Positions 35,079 to 43,923 of a stretch of 64,000 bases of DNA are shown in pieces; the first letter of the stretch is position 1; each line of letters starts with the position of its first letter. The DNA is taken from assembly GCF_007671725.1 (NCBI RefSeq), contig NZ_VCNM01000001.1:186001-250000 (forward strand), in the 5' to 3' direction. The notes under the pieces were generated by a model. The model did not search any database. It was given only the letters and a program-made list of their open reading frames with translations, and was not told the origin of the DNA. Both the position numbers and the translations under genes were made by a program. The stretch is from Halorubrum depositum (GTDB lineage: Archaea; Halobacteriota; Halobacteria; Halobacteriales; Haloferacaceae).

Positions 35079-36545
35079 ATGCAGGAGTTCGACTTTCTCG
35101 TGATCGGGTCGGGGTCCGGACTGGACGTGGCGAACGCGATGGCCGGCCGGGGGAACTCGGTCGCGGTCGTCGAGGAGGGGCGGCTCGGCGGGACGTGTCT
35201 CAACCGCGGTTGCATCCCCTCGAAACAGCTCCTCTACCACGCCGACGTGATGGAGACGATCGAGGGCGCCAGCGCATTCGAGATCGACGCCGAAGTCAAC
35301 GGCGTCGACTTCGCGGAGATCGTCCGGAAGGTGAACGAGGACGTCTCGGAGAGCTCCGAGTCCATCCGTCGGGGGCTCTCCTCGTCGAACGCTCACGACC
35401 TGTTCGAGGGGACCGGGCGCTTCGTCGACGACCGCACGGTCGAGATCGTCGACGGCGACGACGCGGGCGCGACGCTGCGGGCCGACACCGCCCTCGTCGC
35501 CACCGGCACGCGCCCCTCGATCCCCCCGATAGACGGGATCGAGGACGTGGACTACCTCACGAGCACGGAGGCGCTCCGGCTGGAGACGCCGCCGGAGCAC
35601 CTCGTGATCGTCGGCGGCGGCTACATCGCGGCCGAACTCGGCCACTTCTTCGGGACGTTCGGCAGCGACGTGACGATCGTCGGCCGGCGCGAGCACCTGC
35701 TCCCGGAGGCGGACGCGGAGGTCGGCGAGGCCTTCACCGACCGCTACGCCGACCGGTTCGACGTGTACACGGGCTACGAGGCCGTCGCGGCCGACGAGAC
35801 GGACGGCGAGGTGACGATCGAGGCCCGGCCGTACCCCGAGGCCGACGCGGTCCGCGCGGGCGGCGAGACGGTCGGCGCGCCCGACGAGGCTGAGAACGTG
35901 ACGGTCTCGGGCGACGCGCTGCTCGTCGCCGCGGGCCGGCGCCCGAACACCGACGCGCTGAACCTCGACGCGACCGGCGTGGAGACGGACGAGGAGGGGT
36001 TCGTCGAGACCGACGAGTACCTCCGGACCGACGCCGACGGCGTGTGGGCGCTCGGCGACGTGGTCGGCGAGTACCTGCTGAAACACAGCGCGAACCACGA
36101 GGCGAAGGCCCTGATCCGGAACCTCCTCGGCGACGAGATGGATCCGGTCGACTACTCGGCGATGCCGTTCGCGGTGTTCGCGTCGCCGGAAGTCGCCGGT
36201 GTCGGTGCGCGCGAGCAGGACCTCCGGGCGACCGACGCGGAGTACGCCACCCGCACCTACGCGTACGACGAGACCGCCCGCGGGAGCGCGATGCACGCCG
36301 ACGGGTTCGTGAAGGTCCTCATCGACCTGGACGGGAACATCGAGGGGTGTCACATCGTCGGTCCCGAGGCGTCGAACCTGATCGAGGAGGTCGTCGTCGC
36401 GATGACGTCCGGCTCGGGGACCGTCGAAGACATCCGCGACGCGGTGCACGTCCACCCCGCGCTCTCCGAGGTCGTCGACCGGGCCTTCTCGGGGCAGTTC
36501 TCCAGGGGCGGCGGCCACGACCACCAGCACCACCGTCACGGATGA
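35079..36545 (+). CDS. Pyridine nucleotide-disulfide oxidoreductase (mycothione/bis-gamma-glutamylcystine reductase-like)
   Basis: A 488-residue FAD/NAD(P)H enzyme with a redox disulfide at C40 and C45 (GGTCLNRGCIPSK) and the catalytic His-Glu pair in HPALSEVVDRAF near the C-terminus. The first FAD motif is VIGSGSGLDVANAM, an unusual form (GSGSGLD instead of GxGxxGxxxA) that is seen in mycothione reductases. Haloarchaea use gamma-glutamylcysteine, so a role in reducing its disulfide is plausible but is inference; dihydrolipoamide dehydrogenase is the alternative. The C-terminus GGGHDHQHHRHG is a His-rich tail. The ATG at 35079 starts the first strand. Confidence 0.87.
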   Translation: MQEFDFLVIGSGSGLDVANAMAGRGNSVAVVEEGRLGGTCLNRGCIPSKQLLYHADVMETIEGASAFEIDAEVNGVDFAEIVRKVNEDVSESSESIRRGLSSSNAHDLFEGTGRFVDDRTVEIVDGDDAGATLRADTALVATGTRPSIPPIDGIEDVDYLTSTEALRLETPPEHLVIVGGGYIAAELGHFFGTFGSDVTIVGRREHLLPEADAEVGEAFTDRYADRFDVYTGYEAVAADETDGEVTIEARPYPEADAVRAGGETVGAPDEAENVTVSGDALLVAAGRRPNTDALNLDATGVETDEEGFVETDEYLRTDADGVWALGDVVGEYLLKHSANHEAKALIRNLLGDEMDPVDYSAMPFAVFASPEVAGVGAREQDLRATDAEYATRTYAYDETARGSAMHADGFVKVLIDLDGNIEGCHIVGPEASNLIEEVVVAMTSGSGTVEDIRDAVHVHPALSEVVDRAFSGQFSRGGGHDHQHHRHG

Positions 36546-36655
36546 GGGGCGGCGGCGGTCGCTCGCCTTCGAGTCGGCGCGCGATCCGTTGGTACGGTAT
36601 CGCATGCCGAATCGGCGTTCCGGACACACACCCGCGGGTGGGTTTTGTATGGGTA

Positions 36656-36669
36656 CCGTTTATAAACGG
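36656..36669. promoter_or_regulatory. Perfect palindrome CCGTTTATAAACGG before the DsrE-like gene
   Basis: A 14-base perfect palindrome ends 5 bases before the ATG at 36675. It contains TATAAA, but its distance from the start is too short for a leaderless TATA box, so it may be an operator or a site combining both roles. Confidence 0.5.
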
Positions 36670-36674
36670 ACACG

Positions 36675-37031
36675 ATGGCAAAAGCAGCAGTCGTGATTCT
36701 CGCCGGCAACGAATCGCACGCCGACTACGGTCGCCTCGCGAACGCGCTCGAGGCCGCGAAGGAGTTCGCCGAGAACGACGACGACGAGCTCGAGCTCATC
36801 TTCGACGGCGCCGGAACCCAGTGGATTCCTGAGCTGGAAGACGAGGAGAGCGACTACCACGAGCTCTACCAGGCGGTCCGCGACGACGCGGCGGTGTGTG
36901 ACTACTGTTCCGGCGCGTTCGGCGTCGAGGACGCCGTCTCCGACGCCGGCCTCGTCACGCTCGACGACCACGACGGCCACCCGAGCATTCGCTCGCTCGT
37001 CGACGACGACTACGAGATCATCACGTTCTGA
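36675..37031 (+). CDS. DsrE-family protein
   Basis: A 118-residue protein of the DsrE/DsrF fold, with the opening strand KAAVVILAGNESHADYGRLANALEAA and a central LIFDGAGTQWIPEL. Cysteines in AVCDYCSGAFGV (about 74-85) are placed where sulfur-carrier Cys residues occur in this family, so sulfur relay is possible. The specific function is unknown. A palindrome sits just upstream. Confidence 0.85.
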   Translation: MAKAAVVILAGNESHADYGRLANALEAAKEFAENDDDELELIFDGAGTQWIPELEDEESDYHELYQAVRDDAAVCDYCSGAFGVEDAVSDAGLVTLDDHDGHPSIRSLVDDDYEIITF

Positions 37032-37200
37032 GCGGCCGAGACCGGCTCGCTCCCTCGCGGACGATCACCGCTTTTTCGGGATCTTCCCCGACAGCGCCGC
37101 GTGGACGCGTCCGCGTTCGTCCGTCCGGACCGTCGTCTCGTCGCGGCGACGCGGCCGCGGAGGCGCGCTCGGGAGACCGGGTCGACGTCGCCGAAGGCGG

Positions 37201-39126
37201 TCACTCCGTCCGTTCCTCGTCCCCGTCGTCGCCGAGGTCGACGACCGCCTGTCGGCTGAGCGCGCGCTCGAGGAACGACCGGGGGAGCGACGCGATGTCT
37301 CCGGTCTGCACCCGCCAGAAGTTCGCGTACAGCCCGTCCGCCTCGAGCAGCCCCTCGTGCGTGCCGTCCTCGACTACCCGCCCGTCGTCGAGGACGAGAA
37401 TCCGGTCCGCGGTCCGGACGCTCGACAGGCGGTGCGCGATGACGAACGTCGTCCGATCGGCGGCGAACGCGACGAGTCGGTCCTGGATGAGCGCCTCCGT
37501 CTCCGTGTCCACCGCCGAGGTCGCCTCGTCTAACACCAGGATCTCGGGGTCCTTGAGCATCGTCCGCGCGAGCGCCAGCCGCTGACGCTGGCCGCCGGAG
37601 AGCTTCACCCCCCGTTCGCCAACCAGCGTGTCGTACCCGTCGGGTAAGTTCTCGATGAACTCGTGGGCCTGCGCCCGCCGGGCGGCGCGTTCGACGTCGT
37701 CGTCGCTCGCGTCGAAGGTGCCGTACCGGAGGTTCTCCGCGACCGTCCCGAAGAAGAGGAACGGCTCCTGGCTGACGTAGCCGATCGACCGTCGGAGACT
37801 CCGCAGCGTCACGTCGCGGACGTCCCGTCCGTCGATACGGACGGCGCCGTCGTCGACGTCGTACAGCCGCGGCAGCAGCTTCAAAAGCGTCGATTTGCCG
37901 GCGCCGGTCGGTCCGACCACCCCGACGGTCGTCCCGCCCTCGACCGCGAAGTCGACGTCTTCGAGCACGGCGTCTCCCGAGTAGGCGAATCGGACGTCGT
38001 CGTAGGTCACGGCTCCGTCGCCGACTTCCAGCGGGCTGGCGTCGGAACGGTCTCGGATCGCGGGGTCCCGGGAGAGCACGCCCTGGACCCGGCTCCCGGC
38101 GGCCTTGGCCCGCTCGTAGTCGTCGACGACGTCGCCCAGCCTGATGATCGGCCAGAGGAACTGCTGGGCGTAGATGACGAAGGTGACGAACGCGCCCGGG
38201 GTGAGCGCGCCCGTCAGGCCGAACGCCGGGCGACCGAGCACCCACAGTCCGCCGACGAGGAACGTGACCGCGAAGCCGACGCCGGAGATGACGTTCAGTC
38301 CCGGGAAGTACGTGATCCGGACCTTGATCGCCGAGAGGTTGGCGGTGAGGTACTGGTCGGAGGCCTCGGCCACCCGCTCGGCCTCGAACCGCTCGGCCCC
38401 CTCGCTCTTGATGACCTCGATGCCGCTGACGTTGTTCTCCAGCCGGGAGTTCAGGTCGCCGATCTCCTCGCGGATCGAGAGGTATCGCGGCTCGATCAGC
38501 CGGGTGAAAAGCAGCGTGAACGCTGCGAGGAGCGGGATCGGCAGCAGAGTCACCGCCGTCAGCGGAGGGTTCAGCCCGACGAGGATCACTCCGATGCCGA
38601 CGACGGTCGCGAGGATCCACAGCGTCGCGCTCAGTCCGTCCTCGAGGAACGTCTCGAGGGCGTTGACGTCGTTGTTGAGGACGCTCATCAGGTCGCCCGT
38701 CCGGTTGCCGGTGAAGTAGGCGAGCTCGAGGTCCTGGAGGCGCTCGTAGGCGTCGACGCGGAGGTCGCGCTGGACCCGCTGGGCGAAGACGCTCCACCCC
38801 CAGTCCTCGACCCACGAGGCGACCGCGCCGACGAGTGTCGCTCCCAAGAGGACCGCGATCGAGAAGTACAGCTGCCCGACGTCGGTGCCCGGCACGACCC
38901 CGTCCGGCACGAGCGGGAGCGCGTACGGACGCTCGGCGAGGAAGATCGCGTCGACGGCCAGTCCGATAACGAAGGCGGGGACGAGCCCGAACGCCCGACC
39001 GACGACGGTCGCGACGGCGCCGAGAACCGCGTACCGACGGCCGGTGCCGTACTCGACGTACAGTCGCCAGACGGGGTTCTCCGACCGCGAGCCGGGCGCG
39101 GCCGAGCGGTCGGGGTCCGTTTCCAT
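37201..39126 (-). CDS. ABC exporter, fused permease and ATPase (MsbA-like)
   Basis: A 641-residue half-transporter. Residues about 25-320 form six membrane helices of the type-I exporter fold, with the coupling region ENNVSGIEVIKSEGAERFE. The ATPase has Walker A GPTGAGKSTLL near 405, signature LSGGQRQRLALARTM near 505, Walker B ILVLDEATSAVD and the switch His in IAHRLSS. The C-terminal 40 residues are a variable tail. It should act as a homodimer. Substrate is unknown: lipids and drugs are common for this class. Confidence 0.92.
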   Translation of the reverse strand: METDPDRSAAPGSRSENPVWRLYVEYGTGRRYAVLGAVATVVGRAFGLVPAFVIGLAVDAIFLAERPYALPLVPDGVVPGTDVGQLYFSIAVLLGATLVGAVASWVEDWGWSVFAQRVQRDLRVDAYERLQDLELAYFTGNRTGDLMSVLNNDVNALETFLEDGLSATLWILATVVGIGVILVGLNPPLTAVTLLPIPLLAAFTLLFTRLIEPRYLSIREEIGDLNSRLENNVSGIEVIKSEGAERFEAERVAEASDQYLTANLSAIKVRITYFPGLNVISGVGFAVTFLVGGLWVLGRPAFGLTGALTPGAFVTFVIYAQQFLWPIIRLGDVVDDYERAKAAGSRVQGVLSRDPAIRDRSDASPLEVGDGAVTYDDVRFAYSGDAVLEDVDFAVEGGTTVGVVGPTGAGKSTLLKLLPRLYDVDDGAVRIDGRDVRDVTLRSLRRSIGYVSQEPFLFFGTVAENLRYGTFDASDDDVERAARRAQAHEFIENLPDGYDTLVGERGVKLSGGQRQRLALARTMLKDPEILVLDEATSAVDTETEALIQDRLVAFAADRTTFVIAHRLSSVRTADRILVLDDGRVVEDGTHEGLLEADGLYANFWRVQTGDIASLPRSFLERALSRQAVVDLGDDGDEERTE

Positions 39127-39275
39127 ACCTCTACACCCGTCCTTCGCGGGTTAAGAGCCTCCGGGTGGCGTCGTCCGACCCTCTCGCCCGCGACCCGCTC
39201 GCCCGCGACCCGCCGGTCGCTCGTTCGCGGTCGACTCGGCCGCGGAGGCGGAGCCGTCCCGGAGCGATCCGCCTT

Positions 39276-39995
39276 TTAAATGAACTCCGAGGGGTTCGGG
39301 CCGTTCGTGACGTGGACCTCGAACGGCTGCGTGCCGACGTCGTCCCGCTCGACCAGATGCCAGTACGTCTCGGCCAGCTCGTCGGGGTCGAGGAACGTCT
39401 CCGCCTCGCGGTCCGGATCGCGCTCGCGGGCACCGGGCGAGTCGATCTGGCCGTCGATGACGACGTGCGCGACGTGAACGCCCTCGCCGCCGAACTCCTG
39501 TGCGACGTCCATCGCCATCCCCCGGGCGGCGAACTTCGCGGCCGTGAACCCGATCGCGCCGCCGCGGCTCCGGACCGCCGAGGTCGCGCCGGTGAAGATC
39601 ACCGTGCCGCCCCCGGCCGCGAGCATGTCGTCGACGGCCTCCTGCGAGCAGACGAACGCGCCGCGGCCGTTGACCGCCCACGCCTCCTCGAACGCCTCGA
39701 CGCTCGTGTCCATGAGCCCGGTCCACGACGCGGCGCTCGCGTGGTTGACGAGGACGTCCACCGGTCCGAACGCCTCGCGCACCGCCTCGAAGCCGTCTCG
39801 GATCGCCTCCACGTCCGTCAGGTCCGTGGTGACCGCGAGCCCCTCTCCCGGGTCCGGGAGGTCGGCCGCGAGCCCCTCGATGTACTCCGTCGAGCGGGCG
39901 AACAAGGCCACCCGACAGCCCTCCGCAGCGAACTTCCGCGCGAGCGACTCCCCGAGCCCGGGGCCGACCCCGGCGACGACTGCCGTGCGAGTCAT
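39276..39995 (-). CDS. SDR-fold protein lacking the catalytic Tyr (SDR_c10-like)
   Basis: A 239-residue short-chain dehydrogenase-fold protein. The nucleotide motif is GVGPGLGESLA, a degenerate form of TGxxxGxG. The active-site YxxxK is replaced by F150-TAA-K154 (GFTAAKFAARG), with Ser139 and Lys154 kept. This combination fits the SDR_c10 subgroup. Classical dehydrogenase activity is unlikely without the Tyr; it may bind a nucleotide or another ligand. The start ATG is at 39995. It stands between an ABC transporter and a carotenoid oxygenase gene, all co-directional. Confidence 0.88.
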   Translation of the reverse strand: MTRTAVVAGVGPGLGESLARKFAAEGCRVALFARSTEYIEGLAADLPDPGEGLAVTTDLTDVEAIRDGFEAVREAFGPVDVLVNHASAASWTGLMDTSVEAFEEAWAVNGRGAFVCSQEAVDDMLAAGGGTVIFTGATSAVRSRGGAIGFTAAKFAARGMAMDVAQEFGGEGVHVAHVVIDGQIDSPGARERDPDREAETFLDPDELAETYWHLVERDDVGTQPFEVHVTNGPNPSEFI

Positions 39996-40063
39996 ACGCG
40001 CGCTACGGGCTGCCGGGTGAAAACGGTGGTCGCTCCGGCAGCGGGCGTCGCCGCGGTCCGACC

Positions 40064-41587
40064 TCACCCGCCCGGCGCCGCCCGGAGCTCCGGGAAGTAC
40101 CGGCCGTGGAAGTCGAAGGGGACCGCGTGCGACAGCGTCGCCCGGGCGCGCTCCGTGAACGTCTCGCCGTCGAGGACGAGCAGGCGCGACCGGTCGGCGT
40201 CGACGTCGAGCGCGACCGTCAGCACGACCCCGTCGTCCTCGCGCTCGCCGTCGGGCGCCGGCACGAATATCGGCTCGCCGAAGTAGTCGCCTCCCGCGTC
40301 GAACGTCTCCACTGTCCCCGTCTCGACGTCCAGCTTCAGGACCCGACGCGCCCACTCGGTGACCGGCGTGTCCATGCCCATCGCGTACACGTACCGATGC
40401 TCGCGACACCACCGCGCGGGCGACGCGGTCGGCAGCGCGCTACCGGCGTCGTACAGCGTCTCGCGGGAGACCGTCGCGTCGTCACGGTCTCCCTCGCCCG
40501 CGCCGCTGCCGTACCGGCCCGTCCCGGTCGCCGTCCCGAGGTCGACCGTGAATCGCTCGATCCGACCGGCGATGGCGCCCATCTCGCCGGCGCGGACGTT
40601 CTCCAGGTACAGCGAGTCGATCGCGGTCGCGTCCGGGACCGTCTCCAGGTCGAAGACGACCTCGCCCCCGCCGTCGCGCTCGAAGGCGTTGACGTGGTGG
40701 AAGCCGAAGGTCGGGTCCGCGACCGGCTCCGCGACGACGTCTCCCGTCGTCCGGTCGATCACGACGATCCGGGTCCCGCGCTCGGGCTCCCACTCGAACT
40801 GCTCGATGAACGGAGGTTGTCGCCCCGGCTTCAGGAACCGGCGCGGGTCGAGCCGGAGCGGGAACTCCGTCAACACGACGTACCGGGGCGTGAGCGCGAA
40901 GCTGTGCATGTACGCCGGGCGATCGGTCTCGACGCTACCGACGTGGCGCCGGTCCCCGTCGGCGGTCCACGCGGTGACGTGGTACCGGCTCGTCCGTCCG
41001 AACTCGGTGTCGACGGTGACGAGCGCGCCGGTCGCCGGGTCGCGCTTGAAGTGGGCACACGAGAGCTGGCCGCTCGGCGCGTCGCCGTCGCGGTCGGCGT
41101 ACCCCGTCGTTTCGAGCGTGTCCGGGTCGAACCGGACGCCCCGCGGCGACTCGGTCAGCGCGACGTACGCGTCGCCGACCCGCTCGGCGACGATGTTCGC
41201 GTTGTCGTACGGCTCGGCGAGGAACGTCGCCAGCCGCGAGCGGAGCGTCGTCTCGCCGGTGGCGAAGCCGCCCTCGAACTCGCCGCTCGTCGCCGCCTCG
41301 TACGCGTCCGTCCGGAGGAAGCGGTTGCGGTAGTGGACAGCGTCGGTGTCGCCGTCGCCGTCATCCCCGGTCACCGAATCGGCGGTGTCCTCTGGATCGA
41401 AGGTGAAGCGGTACACCATCGCCAACCCGTCGAACCAGTGGTCCACCTCGCTCCCGTCCGGGAACGAGAACGTTCCGGGACCGTTTCGGATCAGGCTCCC
41501 CCGGAGCCATGGCGGCAGGTCGCCGCGCATCGGTATCGACGCGGCCGTCTCCTCGCGGAGCGAGTGGAACCCGGCGTGCGAGTTCAT
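40064..41587 (-). CDS. Carotenoid cleavage oxygenase family protein
   Basis: A 507-residue seven-bladed propeller enzyme of the RPE65/apocarotenoid oxygenase family. The four Fe-binding histidines are visible in CAHFKRDP, MHSFALTP, FHHVNAFE and DFHGRYFPE, in the family order. It begins FHSLREETAASIPMRGDLPPWLRGSLIRNGPG, the standard start. The expected reaction is oxidative cleavage of a carotenoid double bond, perhaps related to retinal or bacterioruberin products; the substrate cannot be read from sequence. The ATG at 41587 is taken; a GTG three codons upstream is also possible. Confidence 0.9.
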   Translation of the reverse strand: MNSHAGFHSLREETAASIPMRGDLPPWLRGSLIRNGPGTFSFPDGSEVDHWFDGLAMVYRFTFDPEDTADSVTGDDGDGDTDAVHYRNRFLRTDAYEAATSGEFEGGFATGETTLRSRLATFLAEPYDNANIVAERVGDAYVALTESPRGVRFDPDTLETTGYADRDGDAPSGQLSCAHFKRDPATGALVTVDTEFGRTSRYHVTAWTADGDRRHVGSVETDRPAYMHSFALTPRYVVLTEFPLRLDPRRFLKPGRQPPFIEQFEWEPERGTRIVVIDRTTGDVVAEPVADPTFGFHHVNAFERDGGGEVVFDLETVPDATAIDSLYLENVRAGEMGAIAGRIERFTVDLGTATGTGRYGSGAGEGDRDDATVSRETLYDAGSALPTASPARWCREHRYVYAMGMDTPVTEWARRVLKLDVETGTVETFDAGGDYFGEPIFVPAPDGEREDDGVVLTVALDVDADRSRLLVLDGETFTERARATLSHAVPFDFHGRYFPELRAAPGG

Positions 41588-41667
41588 GACAGTCACCCGG
41601 GGCGCGGCGGGCTAAGGTCTGACGGCGACGCGAGGCGCGTCGGCCCGCCGACTGCAGCACGGACGAC

Positions 41668-42096
41668 TCACGCCGGGTCGGCGTCGACCACCGTCGAGAT
41701 CCGGGCGTTCTCCTTGATCCGGATCCCGGCGTCGCCGACGGACAGCGGGACACGCGGCAGTTCTGCGACGCGGAGCGTGGGATGGAACGCGCCCCGCTCC
41801 AGCAGCGCGTCCCGCGTCTGGACCGTGAACCGCAGGTCGTCGCCGGCGAACGACTCGTTGTGCTCGACGAGGTACGTGCCCGCGTCGAGCGACCACCACT
41901 CGTACTCGTCGTCGGGGTCGCGCTTCTCGCGCTCGCGCGGCTCGGTCGCGGCGGCCTCGAGCTCGCCGCCGCCGAAGTCGACGCGTCCCGGTCCGGTGAT
42001 CTCGTAGACCTCGGCGACGGTCAGGTCGACGCCGCTCCCCTCGGTCTGTGTCGGTTCGTGCACGAGTCCGTCGATGTGGGTCGCATACGGCGACAT
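41668..42096 (-). CDS. dCTP deaminase / dUTPase family protein
   Basis: A 142-residue protein of the dUTPase/dCTP deaminase fold, seen from GSGVDLTVAEVY near residue 21, DAGTYLVEHNE near 70, and FHPTLRVAELPRVPLSVGDAGIRIKENARI near 105-132. The usual dUTPase motifs and the Glu of dCTP deaminase are not clear, so which reaction it performs is uncertain. The order of strands and length fit the haloarchaeal group commonly named dCTP deaminase. Confidence 0.75.
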   Translation of the reverse strand: MSPYATHIDGLVHEPTQTEGSGVDLTVAEVYEITGPGRVDFGGGELEAAATEPREREKRDPDDEYEWWSLDAGTYLVEHNESFAGDDLRFTVQTRDALLERGAFHPTLRVAELPRVPLSVGDAGIRIKENARISTVVDADPA

Positions 42097-42195
42097 CGGT
42101 GAGTCCGTTGCCGCCGAGGCGACCTAAAGGCACGCGGCGCCTGTGAGCGACGGGGCGCCGCACGTGACCGGCGAGGCCGGCGCCGCGACCGCGTC

Positions 42196-43485
42196 TCAGT
42201 CGGCGATCCGGTTCGCCGGGTCCCCGGTTGCGGCCGCGCGACGCGACTGGACGACGAACAGCGTCGTGGCGAAGCCGATGAACGCGGCCGCGAGCAGGAA
42301 CCCGGTCTCCGTCGACGTGAAGTCCATCGTCGTCCCGACGATGACCGGGCCGAGGACCTGCCCGACCTTCCAGGAGATGGAGCGCAGCGACATGGCGCTC
42401 GCGACCGACTCGCGGCGCTCGCCCTTGTCGACGAACAGCGACATGCTCGCCGGCAGCCGGATCGAGTCGGCGACGCCGAGCAGCGAGTACGCGCCGAACA
42501 GCGCGAAGAAGGCGCCGCCGAGCGTCTGCGAGTCGTCGAGGTACGACACGGTCACCGGCGACACCGTCCCCTCGAAGTACGCCGCCAGCGGGACGGCCGC
42601 GGTGCCGACGCCGTACAGGAGGGCGCCCAGCGCGACGAACCCGTGGCGGCGGCCGTACCGGTCGGTGAGCCCGCCGACGAACCCCTGCGTGACCGCCTTC
42701 GTCGCCTTCCCGCCGGCCATGATCCAGCCGATGGCGAACGCCGAGATCCCGAACGAGGTCCGCGCGTAGATGGGGAGGAAGATGATCACGGCCATCTTGC
42801 CGACGCTGAACGTGAACCGGAACACGACCAGCGATCGGAGCATCGGGAGCGCGAGCAGCGACCGGAACGTCTCGATCCCGCCCGACTCCTCAGGGCTCTT
42901 CTGTCCGCCGGGATCGTCGCGGAGGAAGCGCCACACCAGCAGGAACGCCCCGAGCGTGATGAGCGAGAGGACCGCGTACGCCTCGGTGAACCCGTAGGCG
43001 TACAGGAGGTAGCCGCCGAAGAGGTCGCCCGCGAGCGACGAGACCGAGGCGAACTGGTTGTACGAGCCGAGCCAGAGCCCCTGGTCGTCGTCGGGGCTGA
43101 TCTCGCCGATGACCGTCGCGCCCGTGATCCACAGCAGGCTCGCCCCGAGCCCCTGCGCCATCCGGACCAGGATCACGTGGACCGGACTGTTCACGAAGAC
43201 GAAGCCGACGAAGACGGCGACGTTTAGCAGGAAGCCGGCGAGCAGATACCGCTTCGCGTTCCCCGTGTCGACCGCGCGGCCCAGCGGGAGCACGACGACC
43301 AACTGGACGAGAGCGAAGGAGGCTCCGAACAGCCCCTCGACGAACCCGGTGGTCCCGAACAGGTCCGCGTACAGCGCCAGCGCGATGAGGATCGTCGAGT
43401 ACGCCTGACTGCGCGCGAAGGCGGTGCCGGCCAGCGATCCGAACTCCGCGTCGCGCAGGAGCCGCACCGAATCTCCGAGGGCCAT
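42196..43485 (-). CDS. MFS transporter
   Basis: A 429-residue major facilitator protein with twelve hydrophobic helices and a central loop that is rich in charge (DDPGGQKSPEESGG). The helix 2-3 loop LGRAVDTGNAKRYLLAG and the helix 8-9 loop GGLTDRYGRRHGFVALG match the A-motif pattern of drug/proton antiporters. The start ATG is at 43485. The substrate is unknown; an efflux role is most likely. It lies co-directional with the dUTPase-like gene but 99 bases apart. Confidence 0.85.
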   Translation of the reverse strand: MALGDSVRLLRDAEFGSLAGTAFARSQAYSTILIALALYADLFGTTGFVEGLFGASFALVQLVVVLPLGRAVDTGNAKRYLLAGFLLNVAVFVGFVFVNSPVHVILVRMAQGLGASLLWITGATVIGEISPDDDQGLWLGSYNQFASVSSLAGDLFGGYLLYAYGFTEAYAVLSLITLGAFLLVWRFLRDDPGGQKSPEESGGIETFRSLLALPMLRSLVVFRFTFSVGKMAVIIFLPIYARTSFGISAFAIGWIMAGGKATKAVTQGFVGGLTDRYGRRHGFVALGALLYGVGTAAVPLAAYFEGTVSPVTVSYLDDSQTLGGAFFALFGAYSLLGVADSIRLPASMSLFVDKGERRESVASAMSLRSISWKVGQVLGPVIVGTTMDFTSTETGFLLAAAFIGFATTLFVVQSRRAAATGDPANRIAD

Positions 43486-43632
43486 GAATCGCGGTGGGCG
43501 GTGTAGCGGGTACGGGTATAAAAGGTCGAGAGACCCGGCGGCGGCTGCTGGATTCGGAGGCGGATTGGGCGCGTCAGCCGCGTCGACACCGAGCCGTCGC
43601 TCAACGCTCCTTCAGACGCAACAAGAAACCTG

Positions 43633-43709
43633 ATGGGTCGGGGCGGATTCGAACCTCGGTCGCTCCGTTCGCTGTCGCTCACTTCGCTCCCTGCTTCGAA
43701 TCCGCGGCA
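43633..43709 (-). repeat. tRNA 3'-half-like repeat near tRNA-Val
   Basis: The stretch beginning near 43633 (GGGTCGGGGCGGATTCGAACC) matches the 3' end of the adjacent tRNA-Val (minus strand) for about 16 uninterrupted bases, then diverges into a GAGCGA-type low-complexity segment, and ends near 43709 with TTCGAATCCGC, an inverted copy of the T-arm core. It cannot fold as a tRNA. It may be an attachment-site remnant or a decayed tRNA gene piece. Confidence 0.55.
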
Positions 43710-43765
43710 CCATCTCGTCGACGTGGACCGCTCGCTGTCGCTCGCGGTTGCGGCGTCGACAGAAA

Positions 43766-43840
43766 TGGGCTGGGGCGGATTCGAACCGCCGACCTGCTCC
43801 GTGTGAAGGAGCCGTCATAACCTGGCTAGACCACCAGCCC
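43766..43840 (-). tRNA. tRNA-Val (CAC)
   Basis: On the minus strand the sequence folds as a full cloverleaf: acceptor GGGCTGG with CCAGCCC and A73, a D arm, anticodon stem GCTCC/GGAGC with loop TTCACAC (anticodon CAC), a short variable loop and T stem GGCGG/CCGCC around TTCGAAT. No intron and no encoded CCA. A TATA-like CTTAAG lies about 30 bases upstream (43868-43873). Confidence 0.95.
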
Positions 43841-43923
43841 GCTCGTGTCGAGGTATCCGACCTCCGGACTTAAGGGTTACTTTGTCGCGAGGATTCATTC
43901 CCCGAGCGCCCCACGATCCGCCC

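Noticed and set aside
43633-43709. A second tRNA gene
   Set aside because: Only the T-arm and part of the acceptor resemble a tRNA; there is no D arm or anticodon stem, so it is treated as a fragment.
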